Shown here: positions 46,739-56,699 of the stretch, in pieces
Layout of the letters: every line of letters starts with the position of its first letter
Numbering within the stretch: position 1 is the stretch's first letter
NCBI RefSeq assembly: GCF_004210375.1
Contig: NC_134835.1
Span: forward strand, 73,190,447-73,254,446
Origin: Tachypleus tridentatus
Lineage: Eukaryota > Arthropoda > Merostomata > Xiphosura > Limulidae
Direction: 5' to 3'
Length of the DNA: 64,000 nucleotides
Position numbers and translations under genes: made by a program
Notes under the pieces: model-generated
Databases searched by the model: none
What the model saw: the letters and a program-made list of their open reading frames with translations, nothing else
What the model was told of the DNA's origin: nothing

Positions 46739-47280
46739 CTCAGATAAAATATTTGTGACTGACTGTAATAATAGTCTTTATAACAGAATGTAAATGAATA
46801 TTAAACACTTCGTTTTAATTTAAAGTTCATTTGCAGACATTGACGTTGAATATCTATAGACTTCCGTGGAGCATCTAAATGTGCGTTGTTAATTATGTTT
46901 GAAATTAGTAATAATTCATTAGGTTTAGACGATTAACGATGTGTGATGACTTCACTTTGGAGATTAAGATGTAAAAACATTCAAAAGTTATAAGAGTTGA
47001 GTTACACATTGATAAACCTTACAGTTTAGGTAAAGTTCTCAAGCAATTTATAATTTATAAAGGCTTTGCTTGTCACACAGTTTATGACTGATATAATTTG
47101 TAATACTTTAGTCTTTGAATATAATTAACAAAAATAACTGTTTAAAACTACTATTCATGCTTTTGAGAATTTCAAACAAAACTAATAAAATTATCGCAGT
47201 TCAGTGTAAGAATATCTGCTGATATTCATTATTTTTCACGAGGTTTTTGATCTAACTAAATGTGATTTTACTTCACAAAA
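46739..47280. other. Spacer
   Basis: Nothing recognised. Confidence 0.4.
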
Positions 47281-47530
47281 AAATGGTTTTTAGTCATGTT
47301 AGAGATGATTTTGTGTTACCAAAAAGGGTTTTGGTTCCTATTAAAGATGGTCTATATGATAACAACGTTTTGATTCTATTAAGGATGATTTTACTTTATG
47401 GTACCACGGATTCAGTTCTTGCTTAAAGTGATTTTTTTTTAATTATGGTACCACGGTTTTGATTTCTGTTAAATAATAAGTTTAACCAATTAAAGAAGGA
47501 CTTTCATTCTTATTAAGGAGAGTTTGAATT
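47281..47530. repeat. Decayed tandem repeat, ~50-60 bp
   Basis: Loose units share ttttggttctattaaagatg and attttactttatggtaccac (47395 and 47443 areas). Strongly diverged. Confidence 0.5.
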
Positions 47531-47554
47531 CACGAATAAAAAAGGTTTAATTCC

Positions 47555-47705
47555 ATTGGCGTAGCTAAGGCTTGCAGCGCCCGGGGACAAAGTCAGTTTT
47601 CGCGCCCCCTACATAATTTCTAATTATGTAACATCAATTTGGCGCCCCTTCCCGATGCTGCGACCGGGGACAGATGTACCCCTTTGCGCCCCTAGCTACG
47701 TAAAT
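47555..47705. mobile_element. GC-rich MITE-like element with TSD
   Basis: 151 bp, distinctly GC-rich. Left end attggcgtagctaaggc and reversed right end atttacgtagctaggggc give about 13 bp of imperfect inverted repeat. The direct repeat gtttaattcc lies at 47545-47554 and 47706-47715; a 9-10 bp duplication fits Mutator-like elements, but the family is not established. The 66-codon minus frame starting inside it is not a gene. Confidence 0.65.
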
Positions 47706-47715
47706 GTTTAATTCC

Positions 47716-48300
47716 CAGTAAAAATGTGTTTCTAGCTTTACACGAAAAAAAAACGTGTTGCCGCATAACACGTTTTGACGAAATAACAACAAATATTTTT
47801 CATCATCGTATATTATCCTAATTCTCCTTTTCATTATTTAATCATGTAACCCTTTAATGAATAATTTATTTCACCTTATTAGAAGCACAATGTGATCTAT
47901 AATGGCTAAAGTGAACATAATTTATTACTTATGCTCCTTAATTGTATTTTGAGTTATCTTTAATGATTTCGTAAGCTGGGGTAACGTTCAAACAATTCTT
48001 GTGTATTTTGGTTATCCTTCGTAACAAATCAAATGTTCTTAATGTCGTTTACTCTGAACTTATTTAGAAATTTCATTACAGAAAACGAACGAAAGGAAAA
48101 TGGTATAAACCGCCTACCTGAAGTTGTTAATCTTTTCTGTCAAGCTTTGTAGACTAAGTATTTATTTGACAGTATTACAGGACTTGTACCCAGCTGTCAT
48201 TTATACAGCACACTGTTGCGAAATCTCAGAATTCTTTGTAAATCAGTTTTAGGGCGTTTTAAGCTAACGTAAACAAGTACGTCACAAGACGTAGCTCGAA
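47716..48300. other. Spacer
   Basis: No repeat or gene recognised. Confidence 0.35.
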
Positions 48301-48484
48301 TCAACAGATAAATTCAAAGGAAACGTATGATTTTGGCATGACAACCTGTGGCATCGACAAGTACTTCTCATAAATCACTACTCTTCAGTCAGTATAGGTA
48401 GTTCAGTACGAGCCCATCAGTGGCGCTAGCGTCTTCTCCTTCAGATTCAAGCAAGGTCCTGAAATATAGTATAGTATTGAGGCT

Positions 48485-48560
48485 ATGAGAACATTAGACA
48501 GAAACGAAAACATAGCTGTGACCCAGCCACTTCGTTCTACACAGGTTTTTCCACCTGAAG
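48485..48560 (+). CDS. Candidate first coding exon, unknown protein
   Basis: An ATG at 48485 opens a frame reading MRTLDRNENIAVTQPLRSTQ then VFPPE. It ends at a strong donor, GAAG|gtaggt (GT at 48561-48562), in phase 1. Upstream 48370-48440 is less AT-rich and holds arthropod-initiator-like TCAGT motifs (near 48388, 48404 and 48417). Beyond the donor the frame degenerates into intron-like AT-rich sequence. No downstream exon or family was recognised. The product is unknown and the call rests on composition and splice signal. Confidence 0.28.
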
Positions 48561-48562
48561 GT

Positions 48563-49040
48563 AGGTTTCATTTCGACAGTATAATAGCATCATTTGTTTT
48601 GTCTAAATATCCTCACAGCTCTGATAATACAAGCTGCAACAACAAATGTAGAATCTATAATATTATCTTATGCTATATCTAATTATATATTCTAATAATG
48701 TTCGGGCCTATAAGACACAAAAATAGTATCCACAGAATGCAAAATACATTATTTATGCGCTCTAAGTTCCACTATTACAAATGGAATTATTACAGACATT
48801 TACTGGCAAATCCATTTGTTTCCACAGTGTTAACATACAGAATAAAAATACATTCATATTACTTGTCAACTTAGATCTCACTTTCTTCATTCTTAATTAT
48901 TTTTTAAACTTTATCTTTTCTGTTAAATTTGATTGTGTACTGACCCGTGTTTATTGAATATTTAAAATAATACTTCTTTGGATCACACTACTTAACTGTT
49001 GTTAAATATAATGTGTGTAAACATTAATCAATGTTTTTAC
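48563..49040. other. Spacer or possible intron
   Basis: AT-rich with no repeats. It would be intron 1 if the exon at 48485 is real. Confidence 0.3.
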
Positions 49041-49044
49041 ATAG

Positions 49045-49510
49045 TATTTATTGACAATTAAATTATGTACTATATCCTATCTTCTGACCGTTCAACTATG
49101 TGTTGTGTCGTATCTACTGATGTTTATATTGTATATTGTATCGTATCTTCTTTCTGTTTACGTGCTGTATCATATCTATTGAAGTTTAGATTATGTACTG
49201 TATAGTATCTACTAACTGTTTAACTATGTACTGTATCACATGTACAGACTTTTAAACTATGTATTTTATCTACTATTTAACTCTGTGCTATACCAAATCT
49301 ACTGACGTTTAAATTATAAATTTTATCGCACTTTCTGATAGTTTGACTATTTACTTTGGTGTTTTACTGATATTTTCAAATATTTACTTTTACGTTCTAC
49401 TATAACTTCTCTTTGTATCGTATCTATTAATATTTTGAAATATATACTTTAGTGTCCGTATCTATTGACTGTTTGAGTATGCACTTTCACATCTTCTGAT
49501 GAGTTTAAAA
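49045..49510. repeat. Decayed minisatellite, ~36 bp unit
   Basis: Many diverged units of the form gtttaactatgtactgtatc gtatctactgact. Units are clear between 49085 and 49300 and fade by 49500. Confidence 0.75.
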
Positions 49511-49729
49511 ATTTTAAGTATCGACATAAGCGAATTATTTTTATTTACTTACTAAATTTGTGGAAAAAACTATCATTGTCTTGTTTCAACAGTTTTATTT
49601 ATATTGTAACATATAAGAATTGATATTTTCAACCTGGGAGTCATTTTACGCTAAACGGCCAAGCAGAAATTTCTGGGGCTCAGGTATAGTTGTTCTTACA
49701 TTTGAACTACTAACCAGAGAGAAGGCAGC

Positions 49730-49942
49730 TTGTTTGTTTGTTTTTTGAATTTCGCACAAAGCTACTCGAGGGCTATCTGTGCTAGCCGTCCCTAATTTAG
49801 CAGTGTAAGACTAGAGGGAAGGCAGCTAGTCATCACCACCAACCGCCAACTCTTGGGCTACTCTTTTACCAACGAATAGTGGGATTGACCGCCACATTAT
49901 AACGCCCCCACGGGTGAAAGAGCGAGCATGTTTGGCGCGAGA
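49730..49942 (-). repeat. SINE family A1, head missing
   Basis: Minus copy with intact tail and body that stops at gagcatgtttggcgcga, just before the tRNA head. agagagaaggcagct lies immediately upstream and agagggaaggcagcc immediately downstream. This looks like a duplication but also resembles an internal SINE motif. Confidence 0.88.
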
Positions 49943-49964
49943 GGGAAGGCAGCCAGCAAGCAGC

Positions 49965-51009
49965 GCCCGCAATCACGAGGTATTTAGTGTCTCCGTGAAC
50001 TAAATAATGGAATAACTTATTTTCATACTGTACTCACAGCTCAACGTGCATATCGAATTTAGCAGCATCACGGTTTGAAGCTGGTCTTGCAATGCACTGC
50101 TCAGCACGCTAATCATTAGGCGACGCCCAATCAGTACAGTACAGTCGTTATTACATATGGTGCTTCCTAAATATTGTTCATAATTAAAATTAATTACCAT
50201 TAATTGTTAGTTTAGATTTTTTAGCTGATCTTCTGATACAAAGTTTCAAATAATTGATATTTGATTTTTTTTAAATATGAAACAATCTAAGTTTCTTCCA
50301 GTAGCCACCTGTTAGTCTAGTTTATATAATGCTGGCACACTTTAACATGTGATGAAAAATACTGAGATTTCGATAGTGGAATACGTCATACCAAATTGTT
50401 AGATTAGTTTAATACTGGACTTGGTGTTAGAATACTCGGACTTGTAAATCCGTGTGAGAAATGGTCGTCCTCATTGCCACAGAAACACGCATCGTATATC
50501 GCACGAGTATAGTTGTACCTGCATTATTCCTATTAATGCCAATGTAAACACTTCCGTATTTTAATGATAATCTTGATAAAAACTAGAAAACCACTAAAGA
50601 TCACTACACCAACTAAATCACTTACAGTTCCTATTCATTTGAAATTAACTCCTGGAGAGGTGTACTTGTCGAATTTGTTCAAGTTATCTGTTACCGAACT
50701 GTTTTGGCTTAAGGTACTTTTAAACATCATACTTATATTTACTGGATGTAGTTTGACCTTAATGCCTTCTAGTGACTAAGAAACTTAAATCATCTGTTGG
50801 AAGTAACGGGATAGTATCCTCTCTGTTTACAAATGAAATATGTAGGTCCTTAGTTTTTTGTCATACCTAATGCTCAAACAGTTTTAAAATGAAACATCAA
50901 TTCATTATTATTTTATCATATTTAGTTAGACATGTAAAACATGCCAAATGTATAATGTTTCGCTATACAGTACAACGAATTATATAATAAAACACATTCA
51001 ATTCTAAGT
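49965..51009. other. Spacer
   Basis: Nothing recognised. A 71-codon frame at 50564-50779 has no family support. Confidence 0.4.
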
Positions 51010-52012
51010 TTAATATCTACTTAAATGAGTGACCAAAACATTTTTTTAAATGTTCTGGTAATTATAGACCCATTAGTGAAACATCAGTAATGAAAAAAGT
51101 TTTGGAAATTTCGATATAAGATGCTTTGCAAAGCCAGGTAAAAAAGATTTAAATATTACTGGATAGTCAATATAGTTTCGCTAAGGGAAAAAGTCTTGCT
51201 TCACAAATCTCTTGAAATTCCTTGAAAAATTTACTGCTTATGTACATGAGGGTAAATATGTAAACTTGTTGTGTCTGTATTTTCTGAAAACTGCATAAAA
51301 TGCTTGTAAAACAAATTATCTCTACAGGTGTAGTGGATATGGTAGCTAATTGGACGGAAGAAAGCAAAGGGCTGTTACAAACGTAATACAGTCAAACTGA
51401 ATTAATGTCACAATTATGGTACCACAGGGCTCATTCTTAGGACCTTTGCCTTTTTCATTTGCTTCAATGGCATAGATGAAAGAATGATCAAAAAATTACT
51501 TAAATTTACACATGACATTAAAGTCTTGTGTGTTCCTAGTTGTAAAGAGAAGTTTCTGACTTACAAATAGATTTAGATAATTTAATAAATTAGGCAAGTA
51601 ACTAGAAAGTGAATTTTAGTTATAATAAGTGCAAAACAATGTATGTGGGTTATCATAGTTTAAATTATAAAGTATAATTTGGATTAGAATAGTCTTAAAA
51701 GCTTATGAAAGAAAGAAATCTTGGTGTAGTATAGAAGCAGTGTGCTGCTTCTAGTGGTTGTATAAATATGACTTTCGGTTGTATCTACAGAAATATTGAT
51801 TACCAGTCTAAAAAGGTTATAAGTTAATTGTGTAGATCATTGTTAGGCCACATGTGGGGTATTGTGTTCAGCCTTGGGCTCATTACCTTAGGAAAGTAAT
51901 TGAATTGTTGGAAAGGATTCAGATAAAGGCTACCACAATGGCGCCTGGAATGGTTCGGTGGTCATACGCGTACAAAGAGATTTTAAAATTTCTCAACTCG
52001 ATTTCTCTTTAA
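51010..52012 (+). pseudogene. CR1/L2-like LINE reverse transcriptase, 5' part
   Basis: Decayed non-LTR reverse transcriptase, in order: SGNYRPISETSVMKKVLE (near 51058), LLDSQYSFAKGKSC, LLKFLEKFTAYVHEGKYVNL, GRKQRAVTNVI, VTIMVPQGSFLGPL (the GVPQGSVLGP block, near 51415), a worn ADDTK region (MTLKSC, 51520), KVNFSYNKCKTMYVGYHSL, KERNLGVV, IYRNIDYQSKKVI and HYLRKVIELLERIQIKATTM near 51890. This is the palm and thumb of a CR1/L2/Jockey-type element, full of stops and shifts. It is cut at 52012 by the piggyBac and resumes at 54246. The RT copies element RNA into chromosomal nicks (family knowledge). Confidence 0.88.
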
Positions 52013-52285
52013 CACTCCTACGAAAATTGGGACTTATAGGCCCCAGAGCAACTTGAAAGGTTATTAATATTAGGCTAATAATTTTGTATTTAAATGAAAT
52101 TGCCATTAACTGACCCTATCCCTTTATATTTTAAGGAGCAATAATATTTTGACTTTTCAGACGTTTGCGAAATAATATTATTTTTTTTTTTTTTAAAACA
52201 TCCACTAAGGGTATTTTGGGGCCTATTAGCCCCCAGATCAAAAAACATAAAAATGACTTTATTTATTTTCTGACAAATTCTAGAA

Positions 52286-52432
52286 CAGGCCTGGGCAACC
52301 GAAAAAAGCAAATTATAGTAAAAATATATTAATTTTACAACTTCTTTTCAAAAGATGGATATTTAGGATAATAACTCTACTCCAACAATAATTTTAGACG
52401 GTCCTGATTATTGCCTAGTTTGCCCAGGCCTG
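52286..52432. mobile_element. hAT-type MITE inside the piggyBac
   Basis: 147 bp with perfect 13-bp inverted ends CAGGCCTGGGCAA (52286-52298, reversed at 52420-52432), flanked by the 8-bp direct repeat TTCTAGAA (52278-52285 and 52433-52440). An 8-bp duplication, CAGG- ends and a palindromic target are hAT hallmarks. No coding capacity, so it must have been moved by an unlinked hAT transposase. Confidence 0.92.
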
Positions 52433-52511
52433 TTCTAGAACATTCTAGAAACTTTACAGAAGTATTTAGAATAATCTAGAATATTCTAGAAGCTTCAAGA
52501 ATATTCTAGAA
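52433..52511 (+). promoter_or_regulatory. Heat-shock-element-like GAA/TTC array
   Basis: Seven perfect alternating units at 5-bp steps: GAA 52479, TTC 52484, GAA 52489, TTC 52494, GAA 52499, TTC 52504, GAA 52509. Further GAA units sit in phase at 52469 and 52459. A second perfect run, TTC 52433, GAA 52438, TTC 52443, GAA 52448, lies upstream one base out of phase. nGAAnnTTCn repeats are the binding site of heat-shock factor trimers, where three units suffice. The array ends 15 bp before a TATA box, as in heat-shock promoters. Confidence 0.7.
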
Positions 52512-52525
52512 GAATCCACAAATCC

Positions 52526-52535
52526 TATATATATA
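52526..52535 (+). promoter_or_regulatory. TATA box of piggyBac transposase
   Basis: TATATATATA, 30-39 bp upstream of the first in-frame ATG (52565). Standard spacing would put the transcription start near 52556, giving a very short leader. Confidence 0.55.
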
Positions 52536-52564
52536 GGAGCTGAAATCTTCAAACCGTGTCAAAA

Positions 52565-54150
52565 ATGATATCTCTTGATGAAGGTGTACATTTACTGACA
52601 AAACCATCCGACGATGAAAGTGAACATGATAATGTCGAAAACTACTCTGAAAGTTGTGATGATGATCCTTCTGAAGCCGAAAATGATGAACAAATCGCGC
52701 CGTACCCTTCTGAAAGTGAAGAAATTAATCAAGAAGATCTTACTACGATGCCAGTGAACGAACTTTTGTCCAAAGATAAGAATTTTAGTTATTCAACAAC
52801 ACCTTCAAGGATCAACAGGAGAACCGCAACTCTCAATATATTCAATGGGAACCCAAGCATTACAAGGCAAGCTGCTCCATTCGAAACATTCAAAATTTTA
52901 ATTTCTGATAATATGATGGAACAGAACATTCACTCAACAAACACCGTCATGAAAGAACCAATTTTTGAAGAAGACCTCTGGAAATGGATCGCAGCTAATC
53001 TTTTCCTTGGAATAAGCAAATCCAAAAATGCATCGATAGACGAAATGTTTTCAACTGAATTCGGTTTGCCATTTTTGCGAAAACTGATTACACAAGACAA
53101 ATTCAAAAAAAAATGTGCTCAAAAATCAGATTTGACATCCACTCTCAAAGAAATAGAGAAATAAAAGATGCCGCCATCTCTGGAGTCTGGAATTTTTTCA
53201 TTGAAAATTGCAAAAACAGTTACAACCCAAGCGAATACCTGACAGTGGATGAACAACTATGTAACTTCAAAGGAAGAGTTGGCTTCAGAACATGCATTCC
53301 GACAAAGCCAGGCAAATACAGAATAAAGATTTGGTGCCTAACAGATGCAAAGACAAGTTACCTCCTCAACGCTCAAATTTATACTGGAAAGGTTGGAAAT
53401 ACGACAGAAACAAATCAAGGAGAAAGAATAGTCAGAGAACTGAGTCAGCCATTTCTTGGAAAAGGAAGGACAATAACGACAGATAATTTCTTCACAACAA
53501 TGACACTTGCCAAGTACCTACGAACAAAAAGAACAGGACTTGTTGGAACCATACGGAAATCAAGAACCTTCCTGCCTCCTGAAATAAATGCAAAATCTAG
53601 AGAGTTATCAGCAAAGTTTTCTACCATGACGACATCACTCTTCTCAGGCACTCAGACAAACCAGGAAAATATGTGCTACTACTGAGTTCTCAGCATCAGT
53701 CTGGTGAAGTAGAAGAGAATGGAAAGCCCAAAATCGTCAATCTTTACAATGCAACGAAGGCAGGTGTCGACACTCTCGATCAACTGGTGAGATATTATAC
53801 AACAAAGAGGCGATCAAAGCGCTGGTCAGTCTGCATATTCTATAACATTCTAGATCTTGCTGCGTACAATGCTTTCGTTCTATACTCGACATAATATCCA
53901 AAATTTCTTCGTCAACATAAATCAAGAGCCAGAAGAGAATTTATACGGCAATTGGTGCTTGAAATCAAAGATATTTACTGCAAAGATAATGACAAAACAA
54001 CCTCATGTGAACCGCCTGCAAAGAGGGCAAAAAGAGGACGATGCCATTTGTGCGGCAGATCAAAAGATAGACAGTCGAAAATTGTTTGCTCAAATTGTAA
54101 AAAAAAATGTTTGTCAGAGCCATTCTAAAGTTGTTTGTAATGAATGTTGC
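52565..54150 (+). pseudogene. piggyBac transposase, few lesions
   Basis: Begins MISLDEGVHLLTKPSDDESE with an acidic N-terminus, then DDE_Tnp_1_7-type sequence (FEEDLWKWIAANLFLGISKS). Catalytic aspartates: TVDEQL at about 53248, TTDNFF at about 53482 (78 residues on, the spacing of the type element) and AGVDTLDQ at about 53769 and 53778. The C-terminus is a Cys-rich zinc-binding domain, CHLCGRSKDRQSKIVCSNC then VCQSHSKVVCNECC. Lesions: a 1-base shift in an A9 run (~53105-53112), one near 53618, an in-frame TAA at 53892-53894, and a shift in the A9 run near 54100. Implied length is about 528 residues, normal for the family. The intact type excises and inserts at TTAA; this copy cannot make the protein. 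Confidence 0.95.
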
Positions 54151-54245
54151 TAAATCACTGTGTTTCTATTGGAAAAATATATGAGGCCTGATAGGCCCCA
54201 AAATCACTTTAGTGGATGTAAATATTTTTTTCGTAGGAGTGTTAA

Positions 54246-54560
54246 AGAAAAGATGAGTTAGGAGGGATATGATTGAGGTGTTTAAGATTGTAAAGGGAAT
54301 TGATAGTGTTAATTTATAATATTTTCATTCATATTTAACAAAGAGAATAGCAATACTAGGGGACACATAAATTATTGCAGGGTTCTTGTATGCTTTTAAT
54401 GTTAATGACTGTAGTGAAAATGACACACGTACATTAAACTTTGCATTTCCTAGTTGACACTGTACTTTTGAACGTGTAAGTGGTATAAATTATATTTCTG
54501 TAGAAGAAAGTTTACTCAAAGATTTATTTTTAACATGGTAAGTTTGATATTTTATATCAG
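54246..54560 (+). pseudogene. CR1/L2-like LINE, 3' part after piggyBac
   Basis: Continues the interrupted LINE. With one TTAA removed, FSLKKR-VRRDMIEVFKIVKG reads straight across the insertion (IDSVN follows), matching the LRRDMIEVFKI-KGID block near the C-terminus of these reverse transcriptases. The tail to about 54560 is too worn to place the LINE end. Confidence 0.85.
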
Positions 54561-55006
54561 TTATGAATCAAATGTCTTATGTAGCAATATGACTTACTAC
54601 ACAGTTTACTAACTAGATGTTAAGGCTAAAGTTAGTGAAACATGCATTATATGTGTATAAAAAGTTTGTATGTTAAAAAAGACATTTTATAATATATAAA
54701 GTTATTGAACGAAAACTATAATTTATATGTTAAATCCTTTATTATTAAAGGCATTAAGTATATGTAAAAGAAGAGCATAAATTAAAGTGAGTGAATAATG
54801 ATTAGCTTAAGTTTGAACATTAAATATACTTCATTTTGTGGACGACTTACATATAAAAGGTCAAGAAGTATGATTAAATACAGGACTAATGAATTTGTGT
54901 TTTATACCAACTGTATTAAACCTAGCCATTGATTCCATGTTAAGACATAATCTCATTATGATTGCGGTTCCACTTTGTGGATTATGACGAAATGATCGTT
55001 TGTCAT
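54561..55006. other. Spacer
   Basis: AT-rich; nothing recognised. Confidence 0.4.
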
Positions 55007-55019
55007 GTTGCATAGCAAC
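55007..55019. promoter_or_regulatory. Palindromic RFX X-box-like site
   Basis: GTTGCATAGCAAC is a near-perfect X-box (GTNRC-spacer-GYAAC), the site of RFX factors that drive ciliary genes in animals. It sits in a less AT-rich patch (55005-55115) that also has ggtgacatcat at 55066-55076. No gene was found beside it. Confidence 0.3.
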
Positions 55020-55264
55020 GCGCTCCTAAGAACTCGCCCTTTATAACTGTTACTTCTTCATCTCCGGTGACATCATTCTCTATATCCCTCTTTTCCGCGC
55101 GATCTCTAGTGAGACAAACATAATTAGGCATTTTGATCACATAGTTTGTTTCTAGCAATTATTAAAATTACTTTGTACTTATATGAGTAGCTTATAATAA
55201 TCATTAATTGAACCTTTTAGGTAAGAAGCTAATTTGTAATAAATATAATTACTGAAGCTGGCAT

Positions 55265-55530
55265 TGTTAGCTTTTAACAACTACTAGTACACCTTTGTAG
55301 TTACGTATTTAGTTTATAACAACTATTGACACAAATTTGTAGTTATTTATTTAGTTTCTAACAACTATTGGTACAAGTTTGTGGTTATGTATTTAGTTTC
55401 TAATAACTATTTGTACAACTTTTTAGTAGCTGTGTGGTTTGTTCCAGCAGTTAGAAGTACGACTTTGGTAGCTGTGTGGTTAGATTATAAAGATGACTAG
55501 TACAACTTTTGTAGTGGTGCTGTTAATTTG
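55265..55530. repeat. 42-bp minisatellite, decayed
   Basis: taacaactattggtacaagt then ttgtagttatgtatttagtt recurs with anchors at 55275, 55317, 55359 and 55401 (42-bp steps), then degenerates toward 55530. Confidence 0.85.
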
Positions 55531-56007
55531 TAACTATAGACAATACGGCATTTTTGTTTTGAACTTGTTTTCTAATAACCAGTCTTATATGTGAGTTCAA
55601 GCAAAATTAGTTCTGAGTAATCTCTACGTATAAACCTCCAAAGCTTCAAATAAATGTTCACTATAAAACTGGCTTTGCAAGTACACATTATCCTTCTAAA
55701 AACATTTAAAATATACATTCAGAAACATTTTAGCCTTTAAAATGTAGTCTTTTTAGCTCATATACTTTGATCTTTTAATAACTAGGCTTAGAAATATTTA
55801 CTTGCGATCTCTTTTTATCATTATTATTACACATGTAATAGATTGCAATAATATAAACCACTATTTTTATTTTTTTATTTAAATTTATATAAATGTCCTC
55901 ACTCATAACATGTATTGAGCTTATCGATAAAATTAGAAAAAAAATTAATTGTTTTAATATTTACACAATAACTAATTTTTGCTAGCTCTCTAGAAGTAAA
56001 ATGAATA
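55531..56007. other. Spacer
   Basis: Nothing recognised. Confidence 0.4.
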
Positions 56008-56086
56008 TTTTGCTTGTTGTTCTCGAGCAAAAAAAACTATCTGTGCCCTTACCACCGCGGGAATTGAAACCCAAATATCTACCTAC
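56008..56086 (-). repeat. SINE family C, partial
   Basis: cttgttgttctcgagcaaaa, ctatctgtgcccttaccacc, gcgggaattgaaaccc: tail and B-box end of family C reversed. Head absent. Confidence 0.68.
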
Positions 56087-56411
56087 AGGGGGTAACTTTA
56101 ATTAACCCTTTAGACAGGTTAGATTTGTGGAGAATTGATTTGTTCAACAAATATTGTTTTGAAACTGTTAATCCTTCCCGCTTACAACTATAATTGTTGT
56201 AATTATTATCAAAGTGTATTTCTTATTATAACACCAACAATTATCTAGTTTCGAACTAATGTTGTGTATTTTATTTCTTATATAAAAATAAAAGCATGAA
56301 AATACCTAAAATAAGAGTATTTGTAAGGGTATGTTAGCATTATAGACTACATGGAAACATTATTTCTCAACTTTTATCTAATTCACTTCTGTTATATTTC
56401 AAACGTATTAT

Positions 56412-56690
56412 AAGGCCCCGCATGGCCAGGTGATCAAGGCGCTCGACTCGTAATCCCAAGGTCGCGGGTTCGAATCCCTGTCACACCAAACATGCTTGCC
56501 CTTTCAGTCGTGGGGGCGTTATAATGTGACGGTCAATCCCACTATTCGTTGGTAAAAGAGTAGCCCAAAAGTTGGCGTTGGGTGGTGATGACTAGCTGCC
56601 TTCCCTCTTGTTTCACACTACTTAATGAGGGAAGGCTAGCACAGATAGCCCTCGTGTAGCTTTTCGTGAAATTAAAAAAAAACCTTATCT
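56412..56690 (+). repeat. SINE family A copy, TSD
   Basis: Full-length plus copy (ggccccgcatggccaggtga). Direct repeat acgtattat at 56403-56411 and 56691-56699. Confidence 0.93.
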
Positions 56691-56699
56691 ACGTATTAT

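Larger units (their letters stand above)
52013..54241 (+). mobile_element. piggyBac transposon inserted in the LINE
   Basis: A 2,229-bp element with perfect 14-bp terminal inverted repeats CACTCCTACGAAAA (52013-52026 and reversed at 54228-54241), flanked by TTAA at 52009-52012 and 54242-54245, the piggyBac target. Subterminal inverted motifs (acatccacta .. attttggggcct) occur on the left at about 52198-52230 and reversed on the right at about 54183-54220. Cargo: a 147-bp hAT MITE, a GAA/TTC promoter array, and one transposase reading frame. Confidence 0.97.

Noticed and set aside
47634..47834. 66-codon minus-strand protein
   Set aside because: Begins outside and ends inside the GC-rich MITE, with no motif.
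52278..52440. 21-bp perfect hairpin as a regulatory stem-loop
   Set aside because: It is fully explained by a 13-bp hAT terminal repeat plus a palindromic 8-bp target duplication.
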